A stretch of 8,365 nucleotides of DNA, from contig JAHEYM010000157.1 in the NCBI GenBank assembly GCA_023251595.1, positions 1 to 8,365 on the forward strand, written 5' to 3'. The position numbers were made by a program, and so were the translations under genes. This stretch comes from Bacteroidota bacterium. Its GTDB lineage: Bacteria; Bacteroidota; Bacteroidia; AKYH767-A; JABDAW01. Of this stretch, positions 7,557 through 8,365 are shown one piece after another. Position 1 is the stretch's first letter. Each line of letters opens with the position of its first letter. The notes under the pieces are model-generated. The model was not told where the DNA came from, searched no databases, and saw only the letters and a list, made by a program, of their open reading frames with translations.

Positions 7557-8365
7557 ATGAGAAAATTAATGATCAAGTTCCTTATTATTGGAATGTGCAT
7601 TTTACTGCCGAGACTTTCATCGTCTCAAAATAGAGACAAAGTGTGGGTTATTAATGACTCACTGGGCATGGATTTTAACACGGGTTTGCCAACAGTATTT
7701 ACCATACCTACCTGGGCAGGCAGTGGCGAAAACATCGCTTCGATCTCAGACAATAATGGAAATCTATTGTACTATATTACTGCTGGAGGAGTTGGGACAA
7801 CGTATAGTTCTTTTTCAGATTCGCACTCGGCTATACATAATTCTTCCAGCAATGTTATTTTAAATGGTGATAGTCTCCTAAGTCACACATCTATTACACA
7901 AGGTACCCTTTTTATCCCTGATATTTCAGATACACAGAAGTATTATCTTATCGATATTCGGCTTAGCATGTTTTCGACGAGAGGTTTGGAATATGCAGTA
8001 ATTGACAACTCATATCCAGGAGGCCGATGTATTTCGAAAAGCAATTCTTTGATAAATGATACTCTTGCTGAAAAATTAGTCGCAGTAAGACATGCAAATG
8101 GGCGTGACTGGTGGATACTAACACATCAGCAATCATTTACACACAATTCAAATAAATTTATTGAATTTTTGTTAACTCCGACTGGGTTTAGTGGTCCATA
8201 TTTTCAGAATATTGGTACTCTGTTTCTATCAAATGGAAGTGGCAGTCAAGGGCAAATGGTATTCTCAAAAAGCGGCAATAAATTGGGGGTAGTTGGGGTT
8301 GGCTCAAATAATATTGCAGATGTTTTTGACTTCGATAGGTGTTCTGGTTTATTAAGCAACTCTGT
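7557..8365 (+). CDS. B': secreted paralogue of gene B, 3' end beyond the window
   Basis: The first 269 codons of a gene that continues past the window. ATG 7557 gives a signal peptide (residues 1-23, ending SSS) with Gln24 as the likely mature end. Mature sequence starts QNRDKVW, against QNRDRIW in gene B. Blocks shared with gene B in the same order are HSAI, NGDS, QGTLF, GGRC, AVRHANGRDWWIL, GNKLGVVG and FDFDRCSG, so this is a clear paralogue and probably has the same propeller-like body and a C-terminal T9SS domain, which cannot be seen here. It lies 21 bp after the A' stop, mirroring the 10-bp A-B spacing. No Shine-Dalgarno is evident. Function is unknown. With A' lacking a start, B' may depend on read-through transcription from A-B or on an unrecognised promoter. 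Confidence 0.88.
   Translation, partial: MRKLMIKFLIIGMCILLPRLSSSQNRDKVWVINDSLGMDFNTGLPTVFTIPTWAGSGENIASISDNNGNLLYYITAGGVGTTYSSFSDSHSAIHNSSSNVILNGDSLLSHTSITQGTLFIPDISDTQKYYLIDIRLSMFSTRGLEYAVIDNSYPGGRCISKSNSLINDTLAEKLVAVRHANGRDWWILTHQQSFTHNSNKFIEFLLTPTGFSGPYFQNIGTLFLSNGSGSQGQMVFSKSGNKLGVVGVGSNNIADVFDFDRCSGLLSNS

Noticed and set aside
7588..7863. Open frame of 91 codons on the plus strand
   Set aside because: It lies out of frame within B', whose frame from 7557 has clear homology to gene B.

Overview
The window looks like accessory chromosome of a bacterium in the phylum Bacteroidota. Every gene on it encodes a predicted exported protein. All three readable starts have a Sec signal peptide followed by Gln at the likely mature N-terminus. 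The completed genes end in type A C-terminal sorting domains of the type IX secretion system (T9SS). Other family marks are a 3-coathanger-like motif (LMPGF), SprB-like repeats and beta-propeller-type repeats. The DNA is AT-rich, all genes are on the + strand, and genes start after AT-rich spacers without a clear Shine-Dalgarno. The species cannot be named.

Layout. 1-20: part of a G/C-rich palindromic repeat, cut by the window edge. 27-90: eight tandem 8-bp units ending exactly at the first start codon. 91-5373: gene A, a 1760-residue mosaic surface or secreted protein (signal peptide, coathanger-like motif, PPC-like beta-sandwich, Cys-rich region, five SprB-like repeats, parallel beta-helix, helical segment, T9SS domain). 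5384-6934: gene B, a 516-residue secreted beta-propeller-like protein with a T9SS domain, 10 bp after A. 6966-6998: a second palindromic repeat. 7002-7535: A', an orphan fragment matching only the C-terminal part of A. 7557-8365: B', a paralogue of B that runs off the window.

The order A-B-A'(fragment)-B' points to an old tandem duplication of an A-B pair. A' has lost its 5' part, and the palindromic repeat sits at the break. A and B are probably co-transcribed and both exported across the outer membrane by T9SS. Nothing in the sequence gives an enzymatic activity; adhesion or another cell-surface role is the most that can be inferred.

I saw no RNA genes, CRISPR array, transposase, toxin-antitoxin or defence genes. 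The most unusual points are the duplication with its repeat-marked break, the octamer array touching the start codon, a sharp codon-use shift over the coathanger motif in A, and a strong hairpin at the signal-peptide junction of B.
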